Assembly: GCA_937915285.1 (NCBI GenBank)
Contig: CALDNG010000301.1
Span: 1-6,049, forward strand
Length of the DNA: 6,049 nucleotides
Source of the DNA: an uncultured Desulfomonile sp.
GTDB lineage: Bacteria; Desulfobacterota; Desulfomonilia; Desulfomonilales; Desulfomonilaceae
Reading direction: 5' to 3'
Shown here: one piece after another, positions 1-6,049 of the stretch
Layout of the letters: each line of letters starts with the position of its first letter
How positions within the stretch are numbered: the stretch's first letter is position 1
The notes under the pieces: model-generated
The model's input: only the letters and a program-made list of their open reading frames with translations
The model's database searches: none
Told to the model about the DNA's origin: nothing
Made by a program: the position numbers and the translations under genes

Positions 1-576
1 AAGGACAGGCAGACCAAGTGAGCCGGATGCGCCGTAGAGCAATGCCGCTCCGTAAAGGAACAAGCCGCTTGAGAAAGCTCCAAGTATCAAATACTTCAGA
101 GCCGCCTCACTGGACTTGGCCGATTTGGAGAGTATTCCGGTTAGCACGTACACTGATATGGAAAGAGTTTCAAGTCCCACAAAAATTGTCAGCAGGTGGT
201 TTCCGGAAACCATGAACATCATGCCGGCGCCCGCAAACAGCAGCAGAACGAAATACTCGTACAGACCTGTGTCCTCGTCGGCAAGATACCTGAAAGACGT
301 CAGGATGGTCATTCCCAGGGCAAACAGAATGAGGAGATTGAAAAACCATGTGTATCCATCAAGAGTAATCAGGGTCGAAAAGGCAGTCTTGTTAAGGGCC
401 CTGAGAGGAGCATTGGCCATAAAAGCCAGCAGGACTGCGATAGCGCTGATTATTCCTCCGACGGTAGCAGAACCTTTTCTGATGAAAAGCCCCACGATCA
501 TTGTCACGATACCGGCAACACTGAGGATTATTGCAGGTAAAATGCCACCCAGATTGACCTCGGGTATTTGTATCAT
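1..576 (-). CDS. nuoN: NADH-quinone oxidoreductase subunit N (NuoN), 5' part, cut by window edge
   Basis: This is the antiporter-like membrane subunit of complex I nearest to NuoK; in the intact enzyme it forms one of the proton channels. Translating the minus strand from the ATG at 574-576 gives 192 uninterrupted residues running off the left edge, so the stop codon and roughly the last 60% of the usual 480-500 residues are missing. About six membrane helices are visible. The motif VGLETLSISVYVL carries the expected channel glutamate at Glu136 (Glu133 in E. coli NuoN). The following SSEAALKYLILGAFSSG stretch carries Lys161 (Lys158 in E. coli). The start is well supported: an AGGAG ribosome binding site lies at 585-589 with an 8-nt spacer, and an in-frame stop lies upstream at 604-606. 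The gene follows nuoM by 17 bp, and its binding site occupies most of that gap. The family assignment rests on these motifs and on its position as last gene of the nuo series. Confidence 0.96.
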   Translation of the reverse strand, partial: MIQIPEVNLGGILPAIILSVAGIVTMIVGLFIRKGSATVGGIISAIAVLLAFMANAPLRALNKTAFSTLITLDGYTWFFNLLILFALGMTILTSFRYLADEDTGLYEYFVLLLFAGAGMMFMVSGNHLLTIFVGLETLSISVYVLTGILSKSAKSSEAALKYLILGAFSSGLFLYGAALLYGASGSLGLPVL

Positions 577-584
577 CCCGATCG

Positions 585-589
585 CTCCT
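585..589 (-). promoter_or_regulatory. nuoN ribosome binding site
   Basis: AGGAG lies in the 17-bp nuoM-nuoN gap, 8 nt before the nuoN ATG. It decides the nuoN start in a frame that never closes inside the window. It begins only 4 nt past the nuoM stop codon (594-596), which suggests that ribosomes finishing nuoM may help start nuoN. Confidence 0.75.
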
Positions 590-593
590 GATG

Positions 594-2195
594 CTAATAT
601 CGTTTATCCGACGGCTGAACCGTAGCGGATGTCACCATTTTGATCTGGCTTTCGGAAGCCCCACTCAGGGCCTTCGAATTCTCCATGTCCAATACCAGAG
701 CCTTCTTCTTCTCAACCTGCTGGATAAAATTTTTGACTGACGGCTCCATAGGCCGCAGAAAAGTGCTAGGGTAAACACCAATCCATACAACAAACACCAG
801 CAGCGGTATCAATACGGCAACTTCACGGACCGACATGTCTTCCAGCTTTTCATTCTTGGGATTGGTTACTTCCCCAAACATGACCCGCTGGAACATCCAC
901 AACATGTAGACTGCCGCAAAAATGACGCCGGAAGCGGCGAACACCGTGTACCACGGGTACACCTTGAATGTTCCCACGAGTATGAGAAACTCTCCCACAA
1001 AACCGTTGAGGCCCGGCAAACCAATTGAAGACAATGTGAAAATCATGAAGAACACTGCAAACATCGGCATTACCCGTGACAGCCCACCAAACTCGGATAT
1101 TAGCCTTGTGTGCCTGCGCTCGTAAACCATTCCCACAATAAGGAACAAGGCGCCTGTAGACAGTCCGTGGTTGATCATTTGGATGATGCTTCCTTCAACT
1201 CCCTGAACCGTCATGGCAAACATTCCCAGCATGACAAAACCAAGGTGGCTCACACTGGAGAATGCAACGAGCCGCTTCATGTCAGTCTGCACCATGGCCA
1301 CCCACGCCCCATAAATGATGCCTATGACTGCGAGCAGGCATATCCAGGATGCGGCTTCCATGGCAGCATTGGGGAATAACGGTATGGCGTACCTAATGAA
1401 GCCATAGGTTCCCATTTTAAGAAGGACAGCCGCAAGGACCACACTTCCAACCGTAGGCGCTTCCGTATGGGCGTCAGGCAACCATGTATGAAAGGGAAAC
1501 ATGGGGACCTTGATAGCGAAGGCCAGAAAAAAAGCCAGAAAAAGCCACATCTGATAGTGGACCGGAACTGCAAAATCGTAAAGTTTCAGGAGGTCAAAGG
1601 TGTAAACCCCTGTAGCCTGACCGGCCTGGAAATAAAGCGCCAGAATAGCTATCAGCATTAACAGCGAGCCAACGATCGTGTAAAGGACGAACTTGATTGC
1701 GGCATAAAGTCTTCGTGCAGGATTCCCCCATACGCCAATCAGGAGGTACATCGGAATTAACATGATTTCCCAGAATACGTAGAAGAGGAACAGATCCAGC
1801 GAAACAAATACTCCTATCATTCCTATCTGGAGGAAGAGAAGGCAGATCATGAACTCCTTCACTCGGACCTTGATGTCCTCCCAACACGCCAGTACAACGA
1901 TTGGCCCCAGGAATGTAGTCAGCAGCAACAGAAACAGACTTATTCCGTCGATTCCCAGTTTATAAGAGATCCCCCAGTCCTTGACCCAGGGACGGTTCTC
2001 TACAAACTGCATGGAGGCTGTCGTAGGATCAAAATGATAGTACACAAACAGGCTGACAACGAAATCCGCCAACATGAACAGCATGGTTGTCCATCTGATG
2101 GTGTTATGTGACTGCGGATTTACAAACAGCAACACGAATATGCCTATGAGCGGCAAAAACGTTATCAGGCTAAGTAGGTAGGACACATTCTCCAT
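594..2195 (-). CDS. nuoM: NADH-quinone oxidoreductase subunit M (NuoM)
   Basis: This is the middle antiporter-like subunit of the complex I membrane arm, one of three that move protons across the cytoplasmic membrane when quinone is reduced. The protein has 533 residues and about 14 hydrophobic helices. The conserved channel residues are all present: Glu143 in FWEIMLIPMYLLIG, Lys229 in AIKVPMFPFHTWLPDAHTEA, Lys260 in LLKMGTYG, Asp305 and Lys307 in TDMKRLVAFSSVSHLGF, His343 in MINHGLSTGALF and Glu402 in NGFVGEFLIL. E. coli NuoM has equivalents at Glu144, Lys234, Lys265 and Glu407. The HTWLPDAHTEAPT form, where NuoL has TWLPDAMEGPT, separates it from NuoL. The ATG start has a GGAGG site at 2206-2210 with a 10-nt spacer. 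A hydrophilic tail of about 45 residues after the last helix (from about 487) makes it somewhat longer than the 509-residue E. coli protein. It lies 20 bp after nuoL and 17 bp before nuoN. Confidence 0.98.
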   Translation of the reverse strand: MENVSYLLSLITFLPLIGIFVLLFVNPQSHNTIRWTTMLFMLADFVVSLFVYYHFDPTTASMQFVENRPWVKDWGISYKLGIDGISLFLLLLTTFLGPIVVLACWEDIKVRVKEFMICLLFLQIGMIGVFVSLDLFLFYVFWEIMLIPMYLLIGVWGNPARRLYAAIKFVLYTIVGSLLMLIAILALYFQAGQATGVYTFDLLKLYDFAVPVHYQMWLFLAFFLAFAIKVPMFPFHTWLPDAHTEAPTVGSVVLAAVLLKMGTYGFIRYAIPLFPNAAMEAASWICLLAVIGIIYGAWVAMVQTDMKRLVAFSSVSHLGFVMLGMFAMTVQGVEGSIIQMINHGLSTGALFLIVGMVYERRHTRLISEFGGLSRVMPMFAVFFMIFTLSSIGLPGLNGFVGEFLILVGTFKVYPWYTVFAASGVIFAAVYMLWMFQRVMFGEVTNPKNEKLEDMSVREVAVLIPLLVFVVWIGVYPSTFLRPMEPSVKNFIQQVEKKKALVLDMENSKALSGASESQIKMVTSATVQPSDKRY

Positions 2196-2215
2196 GAATG
2201 ATACGCCTCCGTGTC

Positions 2216-4141
2216 TTATCGTAAGACGAGATAACCGATGACGACCGTAGCCCCGAAAAGTATTGAAAGGGCATAATCCTTAACCAGTCCGGACTCCAGA
2301 TAGCTCAGAAGAGAACCAATGCCCCGCGTCACCTTGGCCACGCCGTTGACTGCTCCATCTATTATTAACTCGTCAAATTCTTTCCATAACATTTTCGAGA
2401 ATTTGACGATGGAATCCACAAATAGGTAATCATACAGTTCGTCAATCCAATATTTGTTGTAAACCAGGTTGTGCAATTCGGGCATTTTCTCGACCACCCT
2501 GTCAGAGGCCTGCACATGAGTCACATACATGTAACGTGCAGTCACCAGTCCGAACACCGCTATACCCAGTGATACAGCCATAAGAGCAATTTCCGCAGCG
2601 ACCGATGGGTGTTCCGCATGGTGAACGCCATGATCCAGGATTGCCTTGGCAGGAGCAAAGATGGGGTTCAGAAAGTCACCGAACTTATGATACCCTTCAA
2701 GGATAGGTATGCCGATCAAGCCACCCACGAGAGACAGGAAGGCCAGGATCATGAGTGGAACGGTCATGAGCGGAGGAGACTCGTGAAGGTGATGGGCTGC
2801 CTCCGGCTCCACCCGTGACTTGCCGTAGAATGTCATAAAGACAGACCTGAACATGTAAAAGGATGTCATGACAGCGGCAATGGCGCCTAGCAGCCAGAAT
2901 CCGAAATGTCTTTGTAGTGAGTAAAAGAGGATTTCGTCTTTGCTGAAGAACCCGGCGAATGGAAAGATACCGGCGATGGCCAGTGTCCCAAACAGGTAAG
3001 TCATGTGAGTGTAAGGAAGTTTGCCCTTTAGGGCGCCCATCTTGCGCATGTCCAGTTCACCAGACATTGCGTGCATGACGCTGCCGGCAGCAAGGAACAG
3101 AAGCGCCTTGAAGAAGGCATGGGTCATCAGGTGGAAGATGGCGGATGCGAATGCGCCCACTCCACAGGCCATGAACATGTAACCGAGCTGGCTGATGGTA
3201 GAGTAAGCCAGTACTCGCTTGATATCGAACTGGGTCATGCCGATGGTAGCCGCAAAAAAGGCCGTTGCGCCACCGATTACGGCAACTACTGTCATGGATA
3301 CTGGGGCCAGAGCGAACAGCACGCTGCACCTGGCCACCATATAGACGCCTGCAGTCACCATGGTGGCTGCATGGATCAGTGCGCTGACGGGAGTTGGACC
3401 TTCCATGGCGTCAGGAAGCCACGTGTAAAGAGGTATCTGGGCAGACTTTCCAGTGGCGCCAACGAACAGCAGCAGGGTTATCATGGTGACCATAAGCCCG
3501 CCCGGAGCAAGTTTTTCCGGAGCGGCGGACATGACATCACCGTAATTGAAAGTGCCGAACAAAGAAAATATTAGGAACATCGCAAGCAGGAATCCAAAGT
3601 CGCCAACCCTGTTGACGACAAAAGCCTTCTTGCCGGCGTCAGAAGCAGACTGCTTCTCATAGTAGTAGCCGATCAGGAGATAGGAGCACAATCCAACACC
3701 TTCCCAGCCAACAAACATCAACATGAAGTTGTTGGATGACACCAGGATAAGCATGTTGAATACGAACAGGTTCAGATAGCAGAAAAATCTGCGAAAACCT
3801 GTCTCACCATGCATGTATCCGATCGAATAGATGTGGATCAGGCAGCCTACACCACTAACCACCAGAATCATTATCATGCTGAGTGGATCCATCAGAAACC
3901 CGACCGGAACACTCAGATCTCCGGAAAGCATCCAGGTGTAGACGATTTTCTGTACGGAGCGATTTTCAGGCGCCAATCTGAGCAGGTCCTGAAAAATCAG
4001 GAGCGCCACTACAAACGAGGCCCCGACGGATAGTGCTCCTATCCAGCCAATGGTCTTTTCGGAAAAATTTCGCCCAATCAAACCGTTGATCAGGAATCCC
4101 ACCAACGGAAACACGGGTATTAACCAGACCAGATCAAACAT
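2216..4141 (-). CDS. nuoL: NADH-quinone oxidoreductase subunit L (NuoL)
   Basis: This is the distal antiporter-like subunit of complex I, at the tip of the membrane arm. The protein has 641 residues (E. coli NuoL has 613) and about 16 predicted helices. Channel residues are intact: Glu147 in FVGWEGVGLCSYLLIG, Lys232 in GATGKSAQIPLYTWLPDA, His257 in SALIHAATMVTAGVY, Asp306 and Lys308 in FDIKRVLAYSTISQLGYM, His337, His341 and Lys345 in FHLMTHAFFKALLF, and Lys401-Asp402 in GFFSKDEIL. Residues from about 545 to 620 match the region that in NuoL forms the long lateral helix running along NuoM and NuoN, followed by a final membrane helix. NuoM and NuoN lack this extension, which supports the NuoL call. 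Two histidine-rich loops (about 450-453 and 504-511) are common in this family. The start has a GGGAG site at 4148-4152 with a 6-nt spacer and an in-frame stop upstream at 4163-4165. The gene is 53 bp from nuoK and 20 bp from nuoM. Confidence 0.98.
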   Translation of the reverse strand: MFDLVWLIPVFPLVGFLINGLIGRNFSEKTIGWIGALSVGASFVVALLIFQDLLRLAPENRSVQKIVYTWMLSGDLSVPVGFLMDPLSMIMILVVSGVGCLIHIYSIGYMHGETGFRRFFCYLNLFVFNMLILVSSNNFMLMFVGWEGVGLCSYLLIGYYYEKQSASDAGKKAFVVNRVGDFGFLLAMFLIFSLFGTFNYGDVMSAAPEKLAPGGLMVTMITLLLFVGATGKSAQIPLYTWLPDAMEGPTPVSALIHAATMVTAGVYMVARCSVLFALAPVSMTVVAVIGGATAFFAATIGMTQFDIKRVLAYSTISQLGYMFMACGVGAFASAIFHLMTHAFFKALLFLAAGSVMHAMSGELDMRKMGALKGKLPYTHMTYLFGTLAIAGIFPFAGFFSKDEILFYSLQRHFGFWLLGAIAAVMTSFYMFRSVFMTFYGKSRVEPEAAHHLHESPPLMTVPLMILAFLSLVGGLIGIPILEGYHKFGDFLNPIFAPAKAILDHGVHHAEHPSVAAEIALMAVSLGIAVFGLVTARYMYVTHVQASDRVVEKMPELHNLVYNKYWIDELYDYLFVDSIVKFSKMLWKEFDELIIDGAVNGVAKVTRGIGSLLSYLESGLVKDYALSILFGATVVIGYLVLR

Positions 4142-4194
4142 GCCAGGCTCCCAATCGTAAATTCACCATCATTAGCGCTCTACGCCAAAGACGC

Positions 4195-4497
4195 TTACCA
4201 CTTCATTATGTTTATCTCGTTAACGTTTATCGTGCCCTTCTGTCTGAATACGGCTACCGCTATTGCAAGCCCCACAGCCACCTCAGCGGCCGCTACCACC
4301 ATGACGAAAAGTACGACGATCTGACCCTCTATAGAGCCTAAGTAACGAGAAATAGCTACAAACGAAAGGTTTACGGCGTTGAGCATTAGTTCCAACGACA
4401 TCAGGATAACGATAAGATTCCTGCGGAACATGACTCCTATCACTCCCAGGCTGAAAAGAGCCGCTGAAACTACCAGGTAATGTTGAACATCAACCAT
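4195..4497 (-). CDS. nuoK: NADH-quinone oxidoreductase subunit K (NuoK)
   Basis: This small membrane subunit of complex I is the bacterial equivalent of mitochondrial ND4L and is related to MrpC of Na+/H+ antiporters. It links the quinone-side charge relay to the antiporter-like subunits. The protein has 100 residues, the usual length, and three helices. It carries both functional membrane glutamates: Glu36 in [13 protein letters not shown] and Glu72 in [13 protein letters not shown], matching Glu36 and Glu72 of E. coli NuoK. The ATG is fixed by an in-frame TGA a few codons upstream (4510-4515 region). The ribosome binding site is modest: AGGG followed by a 9-nt A-rich spacer. The gene follows nuoJ by 70 bp and precedes nuoL by 53 bp. 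Confidence 0.98.
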   Translation of the reverse strand: MVDVQHYLVVSAALFSLGVIGVMFRRNLIVILMSLELMLNAVNLSFVAISRYLGSIEGQIVVLFVMVVAAAEVAVGLAIAVAVFRQKGTINVNEINIMKW

Positions 4498-4567
4498 CTG
4501 TTTTTTCCCTAGTCAAAGGTTTATTACTCTTAAATCGCAAAGCCAACGGCAGCCTTCCGCCAGATGA

Positions 4568-5077
4568 CTACCTCGCCGATTTCCTGCCTATAACCACCGT
4601 GCCCACAATCGCCGCTAAAAGCAGCACAGAGGCTAGCTCGAACGGCAGAAGGTAGGTTGTAAACAATTCGCGGGCTATGATTTCAGTGTTTGTCAAATTT
4701 GCCATATCCGCGGGTACTGAGGCCGGCCCTGCGCCAGACAACATTCCACGCGAGGCTGGAATCAGGAACACTATCAACATCATCGCCAGCACAATACCTA
4801 TTCCGTAACGCACTTTACGTCGTTCCGAGGGCATTACGAATTCGTCAAGGTTCAGTAACATGATGACGAACAGAAAAAGGACCATGATAGCCCCGGCGTA
4901 TACAATGATCTGCACCATCGCCAGGAATTCAGCGTGTAAAAGAATGTAAAGGCACGCCAGTCCAATCATGGCAAGAATCATGAAAAGCACGTTATGTACG
5001 GGTCGTCGTAAAAAGACAACGAAGACACCGGATACCAGAGTCACAGCGGCAAGCGCATAAAAGAGCACGGCTTCCAT
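4568..5077 (-). CDS. nuoJ: NADH-quinone oxidoreductase subunit J (NuoJ)
   Basis: This membrane subunit of complex I is the bacterial equivalent of mitochondrial ND6. It packs between NuoH/NuoA and NuoK and is part of the coupling path from the quinone site to the proton channels. The protein has 169 residues, close to the 184 of E. coli NuoJ, with about five helices: roughly 3-22, 29-48, 53-76, 91-108 and 146-164. The signature QIIVYAGAIMVLFLFVIML contains the conserved Tyr60 and Gly62 of the third helix, the segment that carries the functional pi-bulge in known structures. The N-terminus ME-x-hydrophobic is typical, and the in-frame TGA at 5099-5101 leaves the ATG at 5075-5077 as the only sensible start. 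Its nearest Shine-Dalgarno sequence, GGAGG at 5091-5095, sits unusually far away (13 nt). The gene comes after an atypically long 184-bp gap from nuoI and is followed by nuoK after 70 bp. Confidence 0.97.
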   Translation of the reverse strand: MEAVLFYALAAVTLVSGVFVVFLRRPVHNVLFMILAMIGLACLYILLHAEFLAMVQIIVYAGAIMVLFLFVIMLLNLDEFVMPSERRKVRYGIGIVLAMMLIVFLIPASRGMLSGAGPASVPADMANLTNTEIIARELFTTYLLPFELASVLLLAAIVGTVVIGRKSAR

Positions 5078-5090
5078 GGATGTAGATGTA

Positions 5091-5095
5091 CCTCC
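5091..5095 (-). promoter_or_regulatory. nuoJ ribosome binding site with long spacer
   Basis: A strong GGAGG lies upstream of nuoJ, but 13 nt separate it from the ATG at 5075-5077, well beyond the usual 5-9 nt. No alternative ATG, GTG or TTG in the nuoJ frame lies between them, and an in-frame TGA at 5099-5101 excludes an earlier start. NuoJ family N-termini agree with the ATG. The element is probably the functional site, perhaps working less efficiently. Confidence 0.55.
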
Positions 5096-5154
5096 GAATC
5101 AAACACCTTGACTCCCGAAATCCAGACGACAGCCAGATCAGGGGGCCAACTGCC

Positions 5155-5177
5155 GGGCTGTGTTATGCAAACAGCCC
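5155..5177 (-). promoter_or_regulatory. Stem-loop in the nuoI-nuoJ spacer
   Basis: The minus strand reads GGGCTGT, a 9-nt loop TTGCATAAC, then ACAGCCC, a perfect 7-bp inverted repeat rich in GC. No T-run follows on either strand, so it is not a standard intrinsic terminator. In a polycistronic nuo mRNA such a hairpin could protect or separate transcript segments, but this is inference from position alone. The structure itself is directly visible; its function is not. Confidence 0.35.
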
Positions 5178-5261
5178 AGAGAAAACAGTCACCGGCTTGA
5201 GCCGTCAAAACATCATGAAAAGATTTCCAGCAATATATGGCCGAAAACAAACTCTAACATA

Positions 5262-5696
5262 TCACCCAGCCTTCTTGGACTTTTCGTACCTCGGATGGGC
5301 CGGTTGCAACAACGCTTCCTTATCCAGGTAGAGATCTTTCCTCGAATACCCCGATATCTCGTAAGCTGTTGACATCTCAATTGCTTCTTTCGGACAGACC
5401 TCCACGCAGTATCCACAGAAGATACATCTGGTGAGGTCTATTTCGTATCTCTCGGGATAACGCCTGTTATCAGGTTCTGCGGCTCCTTCAATGTAAATGC
5501 ACTCAGCTGGACATACAGTGGCGCAAAGCATGCAAGCCACGCAGCGTATCTTCCCCGAAGGGTGAACTGTCAGCACATGACGTCCACGCCATCTCTTGGC
5601 CACATCCCATTTCTCATCAGGGTACTGGAGAGTAATCTTTTTCTTGAAGACATGGGCAAGAGTTAGTTTAAGACCTTGAAGCAACGGGATAATCAT
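5262..5696 (-). CDS. nuoI: NADH-quinone oxidoreductase subunit I (NuoI), 2x[4Fe-4S] ferredoxin-type
   Basis: This is the iron-sulfur subunit of complex I that carries clusters N6a and N6b, the TYKY equivalent. It passes electrons along the peripheral arm toward cluster N2 and quinone. The protein has 144 residues. Two classical 4Fe-4S motifs are complete: Cys52, Cys55, Cys58 and Cys62 in RCVACMLCATVCP, and Cys91, Cys94, Cys97 and Cys101 in RCIFCGYCVEVCP. The preceding RWRGRHVLTVHPSGKIRC block and the following SGYSRKDLYLDKEALL block are typical NuoI. The amphipathic N-terminus (about 1-20) should lie against NuoH at the membrane. The protein is shorter than the 180-residue E. coli NuoI because it lacks a C-terminal tail of about 30 residues and a few N-terminal ones; short NuoI proteins are known in some phyla. 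An in-frame TAA at 5700-5702 fixes the ATG, and an AGGAGAGGG ribosome binding site lies at 5706-5714. It follows nuoH by 67 bp. Confidence 0.98.
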   Translation of the reverse strand: MIIPLLQGLKLTLAHVFKKKITLQYPDEKWDVAKRWRGRHVLTVHPSGKIRCVACMLCATVCPAECIYIEGAAEPDNRRYPERYEIDLTRCIFCGYCVEVCPKEAIEMSTAYEISGYSRKDLYLDKEALLQPAHPRYEKSKKAG

Positions 5697-5763
5697 TTCT
5701 TAAATCCCTCTCCTGTAAATAAATCAACTGACACTATCGGAACAAATAACCGAAACAACCTGT

Positions 5764-6049
5764 TTAAGCTCCGTAATACTGCAAATACAGGGTGTAGATG
5801 AAAGCCGTAACCATTACGTTGAATATTCCTACCGGAACCAGCGTCTTCCATCCGAATGCCATAACCCTGTCATATCGAAGTCTGGGGTAAGTGCCCCTGA
5901 TCCATACGAAAACGAACACGAAGAAAAACATCTTGCCGAGGAACCACACTATTGGAGGCAGAACCGGACCCTGCCAGCCACCAAAAAACAGAGTGGTGGT
6001 CAAGGCGCTCAGAAACAGGAGATGCGCATATTCCCCAAGATAAAACAAT
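5764..6049 (-). CDS. nuoH: NADH-quinone oxidoreductase subunit H (NuoH), 3' end, cut by window edge
   Basis: This is the C-terminal part of the complex I membrane subunit that forms, with NuoB and NuoD, the quinone-binding cavity and the link between the peripheral and membrane arms (the ND1 equivalent). Only the last 95 or so codons are inside the window; the true start lies beyond the right edge. The TTG at the edge is an internal leucine codon, not a start. Diagnostic motifs are LFYLGEYAH, the conserved [15 protein letters not shown] loop, and [20 protein letters not shown], which matches the conserved arginine-rich loop of NuoH. The last two to three membrane helices are visible, and the protein ends shortly after the final one, as in the family. 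The frame is open to a TAA at 5764-5766. It is the most upstream gene of the operon segment seen here. Confidence 0.97.
   Translation of the reverse strand, partial: LFYLGEYAHLLFLSALTTTLFFGGWQGPVLPPIVWFLGKMFFFVFVFVWIRGTYPRLRYDRVMAFGWKTLVPVGIFNVMVTAFIYTLYLQYYGA

Larger units (their letters stand above)
5078..5261 (-). other. Long nuoI-nuoJ intergenic spacer
   Basis: The 184-bp gap between nuoI and nuoJ is more than twice as long as any other gap in this operon segment (17-70 bp). Read on the minus strand it has no convincing gene. Continuing past the nuoI stop in frame meets another stop after about 18 codons, with no resemblance to a NuoI tail. It contains a 7-bp perfect stem-loop (5155-5177), a small CGGC-TTGA-GCCG palindrome (5193-5204) and the nuoJ ribosome binding site near its downstream end. 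A TTGACG hexamer at 5203-5208, 17 nt from TTTTCT at 5180-5185, resembles a sigma-70 promoter only weakly, since the -10 element matches three of six positions. Function is unknown; it may be a transcript-processing, regulatory or simply unconstrained spacer. Confidence 0.5.

Noticed and set aside
116..625. Plus-strand open frame of 169 codons
   Set aside because: It lies antisense to nuoN and the end of nuoM, both confirmed by conserved motifs, and its product is not recognisable as a protein family.
3071..3574. Plus-strand open frame of 167 codons
   Set aside because: It lies wholly antisense to the most conserved part of nuoL. Its His/Cys/Gly-rich composition is what a shadow of that sequence would give.
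594..4141. Possible Mrp-type antiporter or hydrogenase operon in place of complex I
   Set aside because: NuoL, NuoM and NuoN-like subunits occur in Mrp and membrane hydrogenase systems, but the adjoining nuoH, nuoI, nuoJ and nuoK in canonical order and the NuoL lateral-helix region fit complex I.
5155..5177. Hairpin as a Rho-independent terminator after nuoI
   Set aside because: The stem is only 7 bp and no T-run follows on the minus strand, while the downstream genes clearly belong to the same operon.
5225..5245. Possible sigma-54 promoter (GG ... GC pair, minus strand) in the nuoI-nuoJ gap
   Set aside because: The spacing between GG and GC is 9 instead of the required 10, and the rest of the consensus is poor.
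5041..5250. Minus-strand 69-codon frame across the nuoI-nuoJ gap
   Set aside because: It would start at a TTG without a good ribosome binding site, overlaps the start of nuoJ in another frame, and resembles no known family.
5086..5372. Two plus-strand frames over the nuoI-nuoJ gap and the nuoI end
   Set aside because: Both run antisense into nuoI, show no convincing family features, and are composed like chance open frames.
5737..5753. Small inverted repeat (TCGG/CCGA) in the nuoH-nuoI gap
   Set aside because: The stem is only 4 bp with a 9-nt AT-rich loop, which is expected by chance.

Overview
This window lies entirely inside a nuo operon, which encodes respiratory complex I (proton-pumping NADH:quinone oxidoreductase, NDH-1). 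All seven recognisable genes read on the minus strand. In transcription order, from high to low coordinates, they are nuoH (3' end only, cut by the right edge), nuoI, nuoJ, nuoK, nuoL, nuoM and nuoN (5' part only, cut by the left edge). This is the canonical H-I-J-K-L-M-N order. Nothing convincing is encoded on the plus strand; its open frames are antisense shadows of conserved nuo genes.

The gaps between genes are 67 bp (H-I), 184 bp (I-J), 70 bp (J-K), 53 bp (K-L), 20 bp (L-M) and 17 bp (M-N). There is no terminator-like hairpin followed by a T-run, so the genes are probably co-transcribed. The I-J gap is the outlier. It holds a perfect 7-bp stem-loop and a second small palindrome.

The proteins cover the whole membrane arm visible here. 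NuoH and NuoI form the joint between quinone site and peripheral arm: NuoI carries two 4Fe-4S clusters and NuoH helps form the quinone cavity. NuoJ and NuoK are small subunits linking the quinone site to the antiporters. NuoL, NuoM and NuoN are the three antiporter-like proton channels. The key charged residues expected for pumping are present in every subunit that can be checked: Glu36 and Glu72 in NuoK; Glu147, Lys232 and Lys345 in NuoL; Glu143, Lys229, Lys260 and Glu402 in NuoM; Glu136 and Lys161 in NuoN. The complex therefore looks intact.

The organism is a bacterium of moderate GC content. The short NuoI (144 residues, without the C-terminal tail of the E. coli protein) and the general style of the proteins suggest Desulfobacterota (the former Deltaproteobacteria) or a related phylum. 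This is a weak inference. I see no mobile element, CRISPR array, RNA gene or sign of a new system. This is an ordinary core-metabolism region, and the findings are minor.
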